Part shown: piece by piece, positions 1 through 7,438 of the stretch
Layout of the letters: each line of letters begins with the position of its first letter
Position numbering within the stretch: the first letter of the stretch is position 1
Assembly (NCBI RefSeq): GCF_017313785.1
Contig: NZ_JAFLNL010000003.1
Location: forward strand, 1-64,000
DNA length: 64,000 nt
DNA from: Flagellimonas aurea
GTDB lineage: Bacteria; Bacteroidota; Bacteroidia; Flavobacteriales; Flavobacteriaceae
Direction of reading: 5' to 3'
Translations under genes and position numbers: made by a program
The notes under the pieces: model-generated
What the model was told of the DNA's origin: nothing
Seen by the model: only the letters and a program-made list of their open reading frames with translations
Databases searched by the model: none

Positions 1-103
1 ACAGAAAAGAGTGTATCACATATAGGATGCCGAGCAAGTTATACTAAAAGAAAAAAGTGGTTTAAGACAAAAAGAACATATTGACTATCTTTGAGAAACT
101 GGA

Positions 104-1183
104 CTATGGCTTTTCATAGGAGCCATTGTTAGCCACAGTTATTTTTTTGTTTTTATAATATTCCATCCAAGATTTTATTCTTCCGACAAACATTTTCAGA
201 TAGTTTTCAGTCAAGAATATATTCGACCAATCAAATCTTTGTGCTTGAACGCCAAGATAAAAAGCAAAAATAGACGCTCCTGCCTCTGGAATTAACTTAA
301 TTTCTTTTTCCGTAAGTTCTCTTACATTGCGATAACCATTAAGAAAACTTTCAACTTTTGATTCATATACTTCTTTGTCTGATTCTATGTGAAATAATTG
401 GATAAAGAAATAGCCAATGTCTAAAAACAAAAATCCATTACCGCAATTGTCAAAGTCAAAAATTGTTATTTCTTCTTTGTTTTTGACAGTTACATTATCG
501 TACCAAATATCGAGATGAACTATTCCTTTTTGGAATTCGGATTGTTCTATATCTTGAAATTTTTTGGTGATTTCAATTCCTGTTTTTTTAAGATATTTCA
601 TTTCGCTCAAATCCTCCGAGAAAAATTCCGTTAATCGCTCGTATGATTTAGTTAAAAGTAATTCTAAATTATAGTTTGTTCTATTTATACTCTTATTTGA
701 AGTAATGTTGTGAAACTTTGCCATTAGAAGCCCCATTTCAAAACAAGTTTCATTATCCATAAATCTCATTTTTTCACCTTCAGCATATGAAAATAGCACA
801 ATGTAGCGAAGACCTTCAGGTGCATTGATTTCTTGTATCAGGTTATTTTCTTTATCTGGAATAGGATATGAAACGGAAAGACTATTTTCTTTCAAAAGTT
901 GAAGAAGCCTTAATTCTTCTTTAATTTCAGTCTTGGTTCTCCAATCATAACAATAGACTCTTATAACATACTTATTGTTTTTGTCAGAAATGAAATAGGT
1001 GTGATTTACACCTGTTCTGAATAATTTACACTGAAATTTTTCATCCAAATTGTATTTATCCTTCACAAACTCACCCAAGTTTTTTTCTGATAAAATTGAT
1101 GCTATAACTGGAAAATTGGACATTCGATTTCGTTTGTTTTTAATTGTGGCTAACTTGTTTATATGCTGAACTTTTATAGGCAT
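104..1183 (-). CDS. APH-family phosphotransferase (aminoglycoside/choline kinase fold)
   Basis: A 359-residue soluble protein with the kinase core of the APH phosphotransferase family. The catalytic loop is seen as HLDIWYDN at residues 223-230 (Brenner-type HxDxxxxN), followed by the metal-binding IFDFDN at 241-246. The N-lobe holds VIRVY near residue 73, where the ATP-binding lysine is normally sought. The family phosphorylates small hydroxylated substrates such as aminoglycosides, choline or homoserine; nothing here tells which, and resistance should not be assumed. The first ATG has GGGAG three bases upstream; an alternative start at codon 21 (MSNFPV, about 1123) fits the family boundary equally well. 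The gene is visibly more AT-rich than the mobilization genes beside it and stands alone, which suggests separate acquisition. Confidence 0.75.
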   Translation of the reverse strand: MPIKVQHINKLATIKNKRNRMSNFPVIASILSEKNLGEFVKDKYNLDEKFQCKLFRTGVNHTYFISDKNNKYVIRVYCYDWRTKTEIKEELRLLQLLKENSLSVSYPIPDKENNLIQEINAPEGLRYIVLFSYAEGEKMRFMDNETCFEMGLLMAKFHNITSNKSINRTNYNLELLLTKSYERLTEFFSEDLSEMKYLKKTGIEITKKFQDIEQSEFQKGIVHLDIWYDNVTVKNKEEITIFDFDNCGNGFLFLDIGYFFIQLFHIESDKEVYESKVESFLNGYRNVRELTEKEIKLIPEAGASIFAFYLGVQAQRFDWSNIFLTENYLKMFVGRIKSWMEYYKNKKITVANNGSYEKP

Positions 1184-1828
1184 ATACTCCCAGTATGGTT
1201 GGCTATGCCCAAGTTTTGTGATTATTTAAATTATTATTTTTCATTGGATTCTAACGATGTCCAATTTATTTCTTATTTACAACAGGTTTATTGGCACCAT
1301 TGTATAAGTTTTACCTAATCAAAATATTATTGTAAACACAAATCCTTATCCAAACCGGGCGAAGAGGGGACTTTTGCCTTATCACAAGGCAAGGCCGATT
1401 TTACATTTAATAAGAATATGGCTGTTAAAAAAAACAGTCCCAAGATAATAAAAAACTCTTAAAAAAATCTAAATGATTTTACGGCTCCATTACCTATCGA
1501 AATAGCTTTGAATAACCGATTCCTCAACCCATTCCCCTGCTTTCCGTTGCCCTCCCTACCTTCGGCAGGCAGGCACTCCGGGAAAAGCGCTTTGTCAAAA
1601 TAGTCTTGGACACAACCCCTCCCACATTTCTCCTGTTTATCTTCTCGCTCTGCTAAAGAATGTTTAATTCTTAAAACCAATACTAAGCGAACAAAAATGA
1701 ACCAACTTGAATTTGGTTTTCTGTAGTTCCATTGGCCCGACCAAAATCCAAACAAAGATTATCCAAACAGGTCTCTTTCGATTTTATTTTAGATCCTATC
1801 GGTATAAGTCAAGCCTCATGAGAGCCTG
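1184..1828. other. intergenic region, no convincing gene
   Basis: About 650 bases between the kinase gene and the terminator of the YegP-like gene. It holds a 7-bp inverted repeat (TTGCCTT / AAGGCAA, around 1374-1392) and a stretch near 1558-1575 (CTACCTTCGGCAGGCAGGCA) that looks like the short dispersed repeats common in flavobacterial genomes. A 98-codon minus-strand frame at 1459-1755 has low-complexity, unnatural composition and is not called. No copy of the tRNA-Pro 3' end was seen here. Confidence 0.5.
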
Positions 1829-1860
1829 AAAAACAAAAAACTGTCCTTGTTGGGGACAGT
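1829..1860 (-). terminator. Rho-independent terminator of the YegP-like gene
   Basis: Read on the minus strand, a perfect 7-bp stem (ACTGTCC / GGACAGT, 7-nt loop, 1840-1860) is followed directly by TTTTTTGTTTTT. It lies 30 bases after the stop codon of the gene ending at 1890. Confidence 0.85.
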
Positions 1861-1889
1861 CCTTCATTTGTTTTACTATGGTCTTTAAA

Positions 1890-2219
1890 TTAAGTAAGAT
1901 CTTCCACAGTCGCACCAGGTGCATTGTTCTTTACGGAAGCAATGCCGTTTTCCATGGCGCTGAATGAAGAGTACATTTCACTGGTCCCGATGACCTGGCC
2001 ATTGGTAGCCTTTAAGTTGAAATACGGACTTCCGTTGGAGGACTCCAAACGTTCGTACCTGTCGTCATCCTGGGAATTGGTTCGGACGGACTCGATACCA
2101 TTGGTACATCCCGATTTGGCCTTGTACCCCTCGCTGGCAAGGATGTTCTGGCCGTTGGCGGCCTTTAGGCGGAACCTGAATTCTCCGCCCTTGTCCTTAT
2201 AAATCTGAAATTTTGACAT
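1890..2219 (-). CDS. YegP-like DUF1508 (UPF0339) protein, two tandem domains
   Basis: A 109-residue protein made of two copies of the ~50-residue YegP/DUF1508 fold. Copy one has FQIYKDKGGEFRFRLKAANG, then NIL-SEGY and a GIESVR block; copy two has SPYFNLKATNGQ, then GTSEMY and a GIASVK block. Domain and length are typical of the family, whose molecular role is unknown. It is monocistronic, ends at a strong terminator (1829-1860) and lies 49 bases from the end of the coupling-protein gene on the same strand, so it may be the last gene of the mob transcript. YegP-like genes are common passengers of Bacteroidota conjugative elements. Confidence 0.9.
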   Translation of the reverse strand: MSKFQIYKDKGGEFRFRLKAANGQNILASEGYKAKSGCTNGIESVRTNSQDDDRYERLESSNGSPYFNLKATNGQVIGTSEMYSSFSAMENGIASVKNNAPGATVEDLT

Positions 2220-2268
2220 CGTTTAATGGTTTTGTGTTCGGCACCATAAGATAACAAAAAATCCCCTA

Positions 2269-4257
2269 TCATTCCCTTTTTTTCTTTCGGATCACCATGT
2301 GCGCTGTGGCCGGGTTATGCAAAAGACGGTCGATTTCCGTTTCGATAATATCCTGGATATCCTGTTTGATCTCCCTGTAATTACGTTGCACCATTTCCGG
2401 GGTGAGCTCCCGTACCGGGGCAATGGGTTCATAGGTCTCTTCCTCCCTTTTCAGTGCTTCATGGTCATTGATGATCTCGCAGTGAAAGGCTTTCAGGTCT
2501 ATTTTATCCGTGGGATTGTCCGCGACCATCCCTACGAATTCCCCGGAACTCAGGGAGGAAATGGTGGAAGCGGGAACGGCCAGTTCCAATTGTTTGTTCT
2601 TGCTAATGGACGTATCCCCGGAATTGATGGATATACTTTCGCGGTCCTGCATGATCTTTCCAAAACGTTCAGAAAGGTTCTTCGCTGTGTCCCCGGTCAC
2701 TTGCCCCGAGACTATATTACCGACGATATTGATCAGCACATCGGCCTGCTCCCTACCATAATCCTTCCTGAGCTGGCTAAAATCCTGAATGCCCATGCAG
2801 GTGGCCACCTTATTGCTACGGGCAGTGGCTATCAGGCTGTCCATATTGTTAAGATAAATGGTGGGAAACTCATCAAAGACCAAGCTGGATTTGAGCTTCC
2901 CCTTTTGGTTGACCTGTTTGACCAGCCGGGTGATGTACAGGGAGAGCACCGCCCCATAGGTCTGTATCTTTTGCGGGTTGTTACCCATACAGACAATTTT
3001 AGGTTCGTCGGGATTATTGATATCCAGGGTAAAGTCGTTCCCGGACATCACATAATACAGGCTGGGAGACGATAAGCGGGCCATGGCGATCTTTGCCGAA
3101 GCGATCTGCCCTTCGAGCTGTTCCATCACATCATTGATATAGGCATTGACAAAAGGATTGATCAGCACCTCGATTTCCGGTTCCATCCGCAAAAGGGTAA
3201 AGAGGTCGTCATACTCGGCCTGCATGAGTTCGATGACGTGGGGGAGCGTACAGAACTCCCCGTCCTGGTACTTGCGCAGGTACCAGATAATGGCAGTAAG
3301 GAAGTTGATGGGCGATTCCACAAAGAAGTCGCCCTGTCTTTTGATCCAGTCGCGGTTAAGCCCCATCAGGATAGTCCGTGCCGATTCCGCCGCATCGGTA
3401 ATATCGATCATGGTGGAAGGTTCCAGTGGATTACAGCGGTGCATGATCTTATCGAAATCAATGACAAAGAAAGCGGGCGCCTTTTTGTAGCGATCCCTAT
3501 GTTGGAGCCAGGTGTTATAGGCTATGCGGGAGAGATCGTCATACTTGAAGTCATAGACGAACATGGAAAAACCCTTTCGGATATGTTGGGTAATGACGTG
3601 GCGGATCACAAAATAGGATTTTCCCGAGCCTGGGGTCCCCAGTACCATCAATCCCCGGAATGGGTTGATGATGTTGATCCAGCTCTCCCTTATCTTGTCC
3701 TTAAGGCGGTATCGGGCCGGGAGGTTCACCGAGTATTCGTTTTCCAGCAAGCGTTCTTCCTGGGGGAAGGTCTCGTTCTGCCTGTTGAAAATATCGCTGT
3801 TGTCCAAGCTGGTGCGGATAATCCTTGACAGCAGGGTCCCACCGGTCAGGATGCACAGAAACCCCAGGGAGGTCATGGCCATATAGAAGATGGCCAGTGC
3901 CATGTCGTTCATGGGAAAATACCACAACCAACGCCCTGTAAAATAGAGCAGCAACCCCGGCACGATATGGGCCATAGCATTTTTGAGCTTTAGTTTCTCC
4001 TTTTTCTTTCCCCTGGCCCCGATAAGGGAGATGACCAGTATTCCGAGGGCCATCAACTTGGAGGTTTGGAAATGGTCAAAAAGGCCTGTTTCATAAATAT
4101 TGTGGAGCAATCTGTTGGTAAATCCAGTTGTCAACTTCCACTGTTCAAAGGCGCTGAAACAGTAGTAATAAAAGTGCAGGCATAAAAGGAACACCCCTAT
4201 AAGCCTTGTCATGTCCAGAATCTTGCGCAGTGCCTGTTCGTTCTCACCTGTTTGCAT
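2269..4257 (-). CDS. mobC: VirD4/TraG-type conjugal coupling protein (MobC/TraG of Bacteroidota)
   Basis: A 662-residue inner-membrane ATPase that links the relaxase-DNA complex to the type IV secretion channel. Hydrophobic segments lie at about residues 18-34, 66-80, 96-112 and 120-145. The Walker A motif GTPGSGKS is at 207-214, followed by a typical coupling-protein core (MFVYDFKYDD, SLVFDEFPTI as Walker B, and ATCMGIQDFSQL). Its length matches Bacteroidota MobC/TraG proteins of CTnDOT-like elements. It follows the relaxase gene on the same strand after 180 bases that contain a long imperfect hairpin (4301-4369). The symbol follows Bacteroides usage, where mobA-mobB-mobC is the usual order. 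Confidence 0.93.
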   Translation of the reverse strand: MQTGENEQALRKILDMTRLIGVFLLCLHFYYYCFSAFEQWKLTTGFTNRLLHNIYETGLFDHFQTSKLMALGILVISLIGARGKKKEKLKLKNAMAHIVPGLLLYFTGRWLWYFPMNDMALAIFYMAMTSLGFLCILTGGTLLSRIIRTSLDNSDIFNRQNETFPQEERLLENEYSVNLPARYRLKDKIRESWINIINPFRGLMVLGTPGSGKSYFVIRHVITQHIRKGFSMFVYDFKYDDLSRIAYNTWLQHRDRYKKAPAFFVIDFDKIMHRCNPLEPSTMIDITDAAESARTILMGLNRDWIKRQGDFFVESPINFLTAIIWYLRKYQDGEFCTLPHVIELMQAEYDDLFTLLRMEPEIEVLINPFVNAYINDVMEQLEGQIASAKIAMARLSSPSLYYVMSGNDFTLDINNPDEPKIVCMGNNPQKIQTYGAVLSLYITRLVKQVNQKGKLKSSLVFDEFPTIYLNNMDSLIATARSNKVATCMGIQDFSQLRKDYGREQADVLINIVGNIVSGQVTGDTAKNLSERFGKIMQDRESISINSGDTSISKNKQLELAVPASTISSLSSGEFVGMVADNPTDKIDLKAFHCEIINDHEALKREEETYEPIAPVRELTPEMVQRNYREIKQDIQDIIETEIDRLLHNPATAHMVIRKKKRE

Positions 4258-4300
4258 GGGTCGTGGTTTTGAATAATGTTGTCAAAGAAACCAGGGCTTA

Positions 4301-4369
4301 GGTTACGGCCTTGGTGCGGAGCCTGTGCCCGCCGAAGGGTGGTGCGGCGGAGTAGCCAAGGCGGTAACC
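4301..4369. repeat. long imperfect inverted repeat between relaxase and coupling-protein genes
   Basis: GGTTACGGCCTTGG at 4301-4314 pairs with CCAAGGCGGTAACC at 4356-4369 with one mismatch, and CCGCCG (4329-4334) pairs with CGGCGG (4345-4350) inside it. It makes a GC-rich two-tier hairpin with no T-tract on either side, so it is not a standard terminator. It might be an RNA-processing or attenuation structure between mobB and mobC, or a recombination/transfer site. Confidence 0.6.
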
Positions 4370-4437
4370 CCATAGTTGTTCCCGGGCGGAATGCTTTAGC
4401 AAATTCGGCCCCGGAACAGGACCTGAACCAAGCTCCT

Positions 4438-5715
4438 CTATCGTTTCTTCTTTTTCTTATTTTGCTTTCTGAGGTGGTACGGCAGGTAATCCGCTACATT
4501 TTCCACCTGTAGCAATGTATCAAGCATTGTAGGTTCTTCCTTCGGTTGTGCAGGTGCGGGAGGATTTGACATGGCCTTGGTTTCTGCCGCAGAGGGCTGC
4601 GGCTGTAACCCTTCTTCCTGTTGCCGTGCGGAATGCCCTGGCTGATTCGGCACGGCGATTGCTCCTGGTCCCAGACGTTCTTCCAATGCCTTGGCACTAT
4701 AGTCCTTGCCCAGTTCACTGCCGTTAAAGACGCATTGGGTCCGGTGGTCCACAAAGGTCACCCCATAGAGATGCCCTTCAGTGCTCTGACGTAGCCGTAG
4801 ATGAATGCCCTGTGTTTCCAGGTCTTGTTTTAAACTTCCCAAGGAAACAATATCCGTGTTTGCCAGTGCTTTGTCCAGGACATTTTTAAGTTTGAGCTTA
4901 TGGGGAAGCTTTTTAGGTTTGTTTTTAAGGAACCTTTCCTGAAGGTTTTTCAGGATCGGTTTGTTATAAAATAGACTCGCCTTAAGGGGTACCCCTATCC
5001 TATTTCCTTTATCATCCAACAGGCAAAATTGAAGGCCATTATGACGGTACATCACAGAGTCCTCCCCTCCCCGTTCTGCTGCTACGTTATACAGGTTCAG
5101 CACGGCATTCAGTTCCGGTAAACTGGCATATCTGTATCTGTCCAATACATACTGCAGTACCGTCTGGATGGCCGCTTTGGTGGTCCGTTTACCATAACTT
5201 GCCTTTTCCACATCGACAGGATCCAGGGCATAGGTATCCTTATGCCGACTCTGGGCCACTACCAGCCCGTATTCCACTTCAATGGTCTTCCGGGCCTGTT
5301 CCGACTGGTTCCTGCCGATATTGTTCATATCAATGCGACGGCCATCCGCACGGATGTTCACCGAACAGATATGCAGATGGGGATGTCCGGCATCCTCATG
5401 ACGGTACACGAGATAAGGCTGTTTATCAAAGCCTATGCCCTTCATATAGGTATGGGCAATGCTGTTCATGTCCTCATTGGAAAGCTTTTCGGAAGGGTCG
5501 AAATTCAGTGAAATATGTACACTGTTCCGTTTCACGTTGGGGTTGAGCGCTGCCCGTTTCAACAGGCGGTTCAACCGCATACCAGCACTCATTCGGGTAG
5601 CCTCCACCGGGTAATTCCCCTGGCCGATGCAGCGCGCCACCCCTTCTTTGACCTTGTTCTCATTGTAGTTGAAAATGCGGTGTATCGAACGTCCGGTTTT
5701 GATCACTGCAACCAT
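4438..5715 (-). CDS. mobB: MobB-type relaxase / mobilization nuclease
   Basis: A 425-residue relaxase that nicks at oriT and stays bound to the 5' end of the transferred strand. The N-terminal ~200 residues carry the MobP-like relaxase fold: SVHISLNFDPSEKL near 65-78, the metal-binding HPHLH triad at 111-115, and NNIGRNQSEQAR further on. The catalytic tyrosine is probably in the N-terminal region (Y17 in FNYNE), which is inferred. The C-terminal 200 residues are poorly conserved, end in a lysine-rich tail (RKQNKKKKKR) and probably contact DNA or the coupling protein. Its start codon lies 13 bases inside the end of the mobA gene, so the two are translationally coupled. Confidence 0.93.
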   Translation of the reverse strand: MVAVIKTGRSIHRIFNYNENKVKEGVARCIGQGNYPVEATRMSAGMRLNRLLKRAALNPNVKRNSVHISLNFDPSEKLSNEDMNSIAHTYMKGIGFDKQPYLVYRHEDAGHPHLHICSVNIRADGRRIDMNNIGRNQSEQARKTIEVEYGLVVAQSRHKDTYALDPVDVEKASYGKRTTKAAIQTVLQYVLDRYRYASLPELNAVLNLYNVAAERGGEDSVMYRHNGLQFCLLDDKGNRIGVPLKASLFYNKPILKNLQERFLKNKPKKLPHKLKLKNVLDKALANTDIVSLGSLKQDLETQGIHLRLRQSTEGHLYGVTFVDHRTQCVFNGSELGKDYSAKALEERLGPGAIAVPNQPGHSARQQEEGLQPQPSAAETKAMSNPPAPAQPKEEPTMLDTLLQVENVADYLPYHLRKQNKKKKKR

Positions 5716-6104
5716 GCCGCTACCATTTTTTGAAGGTGGTCCTCTAAGGTATCGATCTTTTGGAAAAGGAGGGCCTTGTCCTTTTCATTCCGGTCGATCC
5801 AGGTCTTAAAGTCCTCGATCCGCCAAAGGGTGTACAGCTTTTTTACCGCCTGGTTATAGTTGTTCCCTATGTGGTTGAGCTCGTCCCTTAACTGACCGAT
5901 CTCTTCCATAAGACCGTCCAGGGAAGCATTCCGGTAGGTGGTCACCACGGGTCTATTAAAAAGGCTATCGCGAATATATTGACTCAGTTTCCGGGAGGTG
6001 GTCCTGTGGAACTGTTGCTCCAATTTTTGGTATTCTTCCGGGGTAAAACGGACGTTCACCCAGCGTGTACGTTTTGAATTTTTCCTCTGCATATTCCTCT
6101 TCAT
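5703..6104 (-). CDS. mobA: MobA-like relaxosome accessory (ribbon-helix-helix) protein
   Basis: A small DNA-binding mobilization protein that helps the relaxase recognise oriT. The basic N-terminus (MQRKNSKRTRWVNVRF) leads into TPEEYQKLEQQ and SQYIRDSLF, the pattern of a ribbon-helix-helix MobC/MobA protein, then a helical C-terminus with LRDELNHIGNNYNQAVKKL. The frame is open up to 6200, but the extra N-terminal residues are atypical and overlap a palindrome (6180-6194). Start at 6104 is preferred; 6092, preceded by an AGAGGA Shine-Dalgarno-like sequence, is also possible. It overlaps mobB by 13 bases. Confidence 0.85.
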   Translation of the reverse strand: MKRNMQRKNSKRTRWVNVRFTPEEYQKLEQQFHRTTSRKLSQYIRDSLFNRPVVTTYRNASLDGLMEEIGQLRDELNHIGNNYNQAVKKLYTLWRIEDFKTWIDRNEKDKALLFQKIDTLEDHLQKMVAAWLQ

Positions 6105-6587
6105 TTGGTCATTAAAAGTACCATCTGTCTTATAGAAAGCAGGCCATACGAGTTCCGAGTAAAATGGCCCACAAAAATCGATTGTGACACAATCGGACAT
6201 CTTGCCGTTTGCAAAAAGGCAGCAAACTATATTAAACTTTAAAGGGAGGTAAACATCGTTTTGTCCAAGGGAAGTATTCCAGATGGGATACGACGGTGAA
6301 AGTCACTAAAGGGACTACAAAGATACGTAAAATTCCGCAAAGCCATATCCGGTTGTTTGAACCTAAACCCAACATTCCGTGACATTTGGAACCGAAAATG
6401 AACATATGACACAATAAAAAAAAATCGTGTCGGATTCAGGATATTCCATCCCGGATTTAGGACACAATCCTTTCATAACAATCCCTTAATTTAGCTTATG
6501 TAATTACAGACAACCGACCCACTTCAAGGAACCACCTGTTCCCGATGCCCTTTTATTCTTTCATTGTTAACCATAAAATGCTACCCC
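6105..6587. promoter_or_regulatory. divergent mob / cargo control region, probable oriT neighbourhood
   Basis: About 480 bases between divergent mobA and the first MauE-like gene. It holds a perfect 15-bp palindrome GATTGTGACACAATC (6180-6194), further GACACAAT half-sites at 6408-6415 and 6461-6468, a near-match in the other orientation (AATCGTGTC, about 6423-6431), and a nested inverted repeat (GTTTGC 6207-6212 / GCAAAC 6222-6227 with TGCC/GGCA inside). Position upstream of the mob operon is where oriT is expected in Bacteroidota elements. The operator reading of the half-sites is inference. Confidence 0.45.
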
Positions 6588-7070
6588 ATGAAATGGCTGA
6601 CCAATAACCGTACTTCGGTCATCTATACTATTGTACTATTGCTATCCATGTTTTTGATGTACACTGGCCTTACAAAGGTTTGGGAAGGTGACCTCTTTTA
6701 CCACAACATCATCGATTCGCCCATATTCGGAGGGGAGAGTATGGCCCTTGTGACTTCGTGGGTTTTTCCCTTCCTGGAGATCCTCACCGCAATGGCCCTG
6801 CTTTGGTCCAAAACCAGACGACTGGGCTTATTTATGGACCTAGGCCTTTTTCTGGCGATTACCATTTATTTGGTTTCCAATATATATTTCAGTGAATCCA
6901 TACCCTGTACCTGTCGCACATTTTTCTCCATGTTGGATTGGCAGGGGCATTTGTACCTGACCCTGGGGTGCCTGGTGATCACTGTACTGACCATAATCTT
7001 ATACCCGACAAAGACGAAGAGAACTTCTACATATAAAACCCATTTTGTTGCGCAACAAAGCCAGGAGTAA
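6588..7070 (+). CDS. MauE/DoxX-like redox-associated membrane protein (cassette 1)
   Basis: A 160-residue four-helix membrane protein of the MauE/DoxX type. Hydrophobic helices lie at about residues 12-28, 53-73, 80-98 and 123-139. The cytoplasm-distal cysteine pair PCTC is at 106-109 (C107, C109), before a WQGHLYL segment. In better-known members the PCxCGG motif takes part in thiol oxidation; here CGG is replaced by CRT, an oddity compared with the paralogue at 19409-19906 (PCSCGG). The ATG at 6588 (MKWLTNN) is preferred over a TTG eight codons earlier. Its last codons overlap the conserved leader of the downstream peptide gene (54 bases away), so the pair is almost certainly co-transcribed. 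Confidence 0.8.
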   Translation: MKWLTNNRTSVIYTIVLLLSMFLMYTGLTKVWEGDLFYHNIIDSPIFGGESMALVTSWVFPFLEILTAMALLWSKTRRLGLFMDLGLFLAITIYLVSNIYFSESIPCTCRTFFSMLDWQGHLYLTLGCLVITVLTIILYPTKTKRTSTYKTHFVAQQSQE

Positions 7071-7100
7071 GCTGAAAACCTGTAATAGAGTAAGCACTTA
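7045..7100 (+). promoter_or_regulatory. conserved structured leader of the cassette 1 peptide gene (copy 1)
   Basis: A perfect 14-bp palindrome TTGTTGCGCAACAA (7045-7058) is followed by CAGGAGTAAG (7062-7071), GAAAACC (7074-7080), TGT, and AGAGTAAGCACTTA (7087-7100), ending 24 bases before the ATG at 7125. CAGG (7062-7065) can pair with CCTG (7079-7082). The same blocks recur in the same order before the paralogous peptide gene (21076-21133). The first half lies in the 3' coding end of the MauE-like gene. It may be a structured RNA or a DNA site; no known riboswitch class was recognised. Confidence 0.6.
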
Positions 7101-7124
7101 ATTATTAACTAAAAACAATTTGAT

Positions 7125-7394
7125 ATGAAAACTAAATTTTTATTGCCTGTACTGGCAGTGGTATTTGCCACAGGTATGTCGTTTGCGACCGCCAATTTGA
7201 ATGCCGACCCGGATAATGATTACATTGAAAGGGATGGTTGGGAAATGATTCCTGAAGTTACTTCATGTACTCCCACTGAGCAAGCATGTTTTGGTTTATC
7301 ACAATCGGATGGTTTGGTCTATCGGATTTATGATACACCTGATGTAAATGATCCAAAAGAAGGGAATGGTACAGTACAAGCTGTAATACCCTAA
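7125..7394 (+). CDS. small secreted DUF6520-like peptide with two cysteines
   Basis: An 89-residue secreted protein. A clear Sec signal peptide (MKTKFLLPVLAVVFATGMSF, cleavage near ATA-N at 21-24) resembles the DUF6520 family of small Bacteroidota exported proteins. The mature ~65 residues are acidic and carry only two cysteines, C48 and C55 (SCTPTEQAC), able to form one disulfide. No enzymatic motif is visible. It follows the MauE-like membrane redox gene and a conserved leader, and ends at a strong bidirectional terminator. The paralogue at 21159-21440 has a different mature sequence with four cysteines, so only the export signal and the cysteine theme are kept. The role is unknown; a secreted signal, a toxin or a binding partner are all open. 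Confidence 0.8.
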   Translation: MKTKFLLPVLAVVFATGMSFATANLNADPDNDYIERDGWEMIPEVTSCTPTEQACFGLSQSDGLVYRIYDTPDVNDPKEGNGTVQAVIP

Positions 7395-7406
7395 TTTATT
7401 TTATTT

Positions 7407-7434
7407 AAAGGGGGTGTGATATGCACCCCCTTTT
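7407..7434. terminator. bidirectional terminator between the peptide and M16 peptidase genes
   Basis: AAAGGGGGTG and CACCCCCTTT pair around a short AT loop, with T-rich sequence on the plus side and A-rich on the minus side, so it can end both converging transcripts. It lies 13 bases after the peptide stop codon and just before the M16 gene's stop at 7439. Confidence 0.85.
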
Positions 7435-7438
7435 GTTA

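Noticed and set aside
104..1183. Aminoglycoside resistance gene
   Set aside because: Only the general APH kinase core is visible; the substrate cannot be read from the sequence and no resistance context is present.
1459..1755. 98-codon minus-strand frame between the kinase and YegP-like genes
   Set aside because: Composition is unnatural (runs of G, N, R, C), it includes a dispersed-repeat-like stretch, and there is no start signal or family match.
1..1889. Left end of the element with a repeat of the tRNA-Pro 3' end
   Set aside because: No match to the tRNA 3' end or its terminator was seen; the end is probably outside the window.
6232..6414. 60-codon minus-strand frame in the mob control region
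   Set aside because: Lies over repeats expected to be regulatory, no ribosome-binding context, no recognisable sequence.
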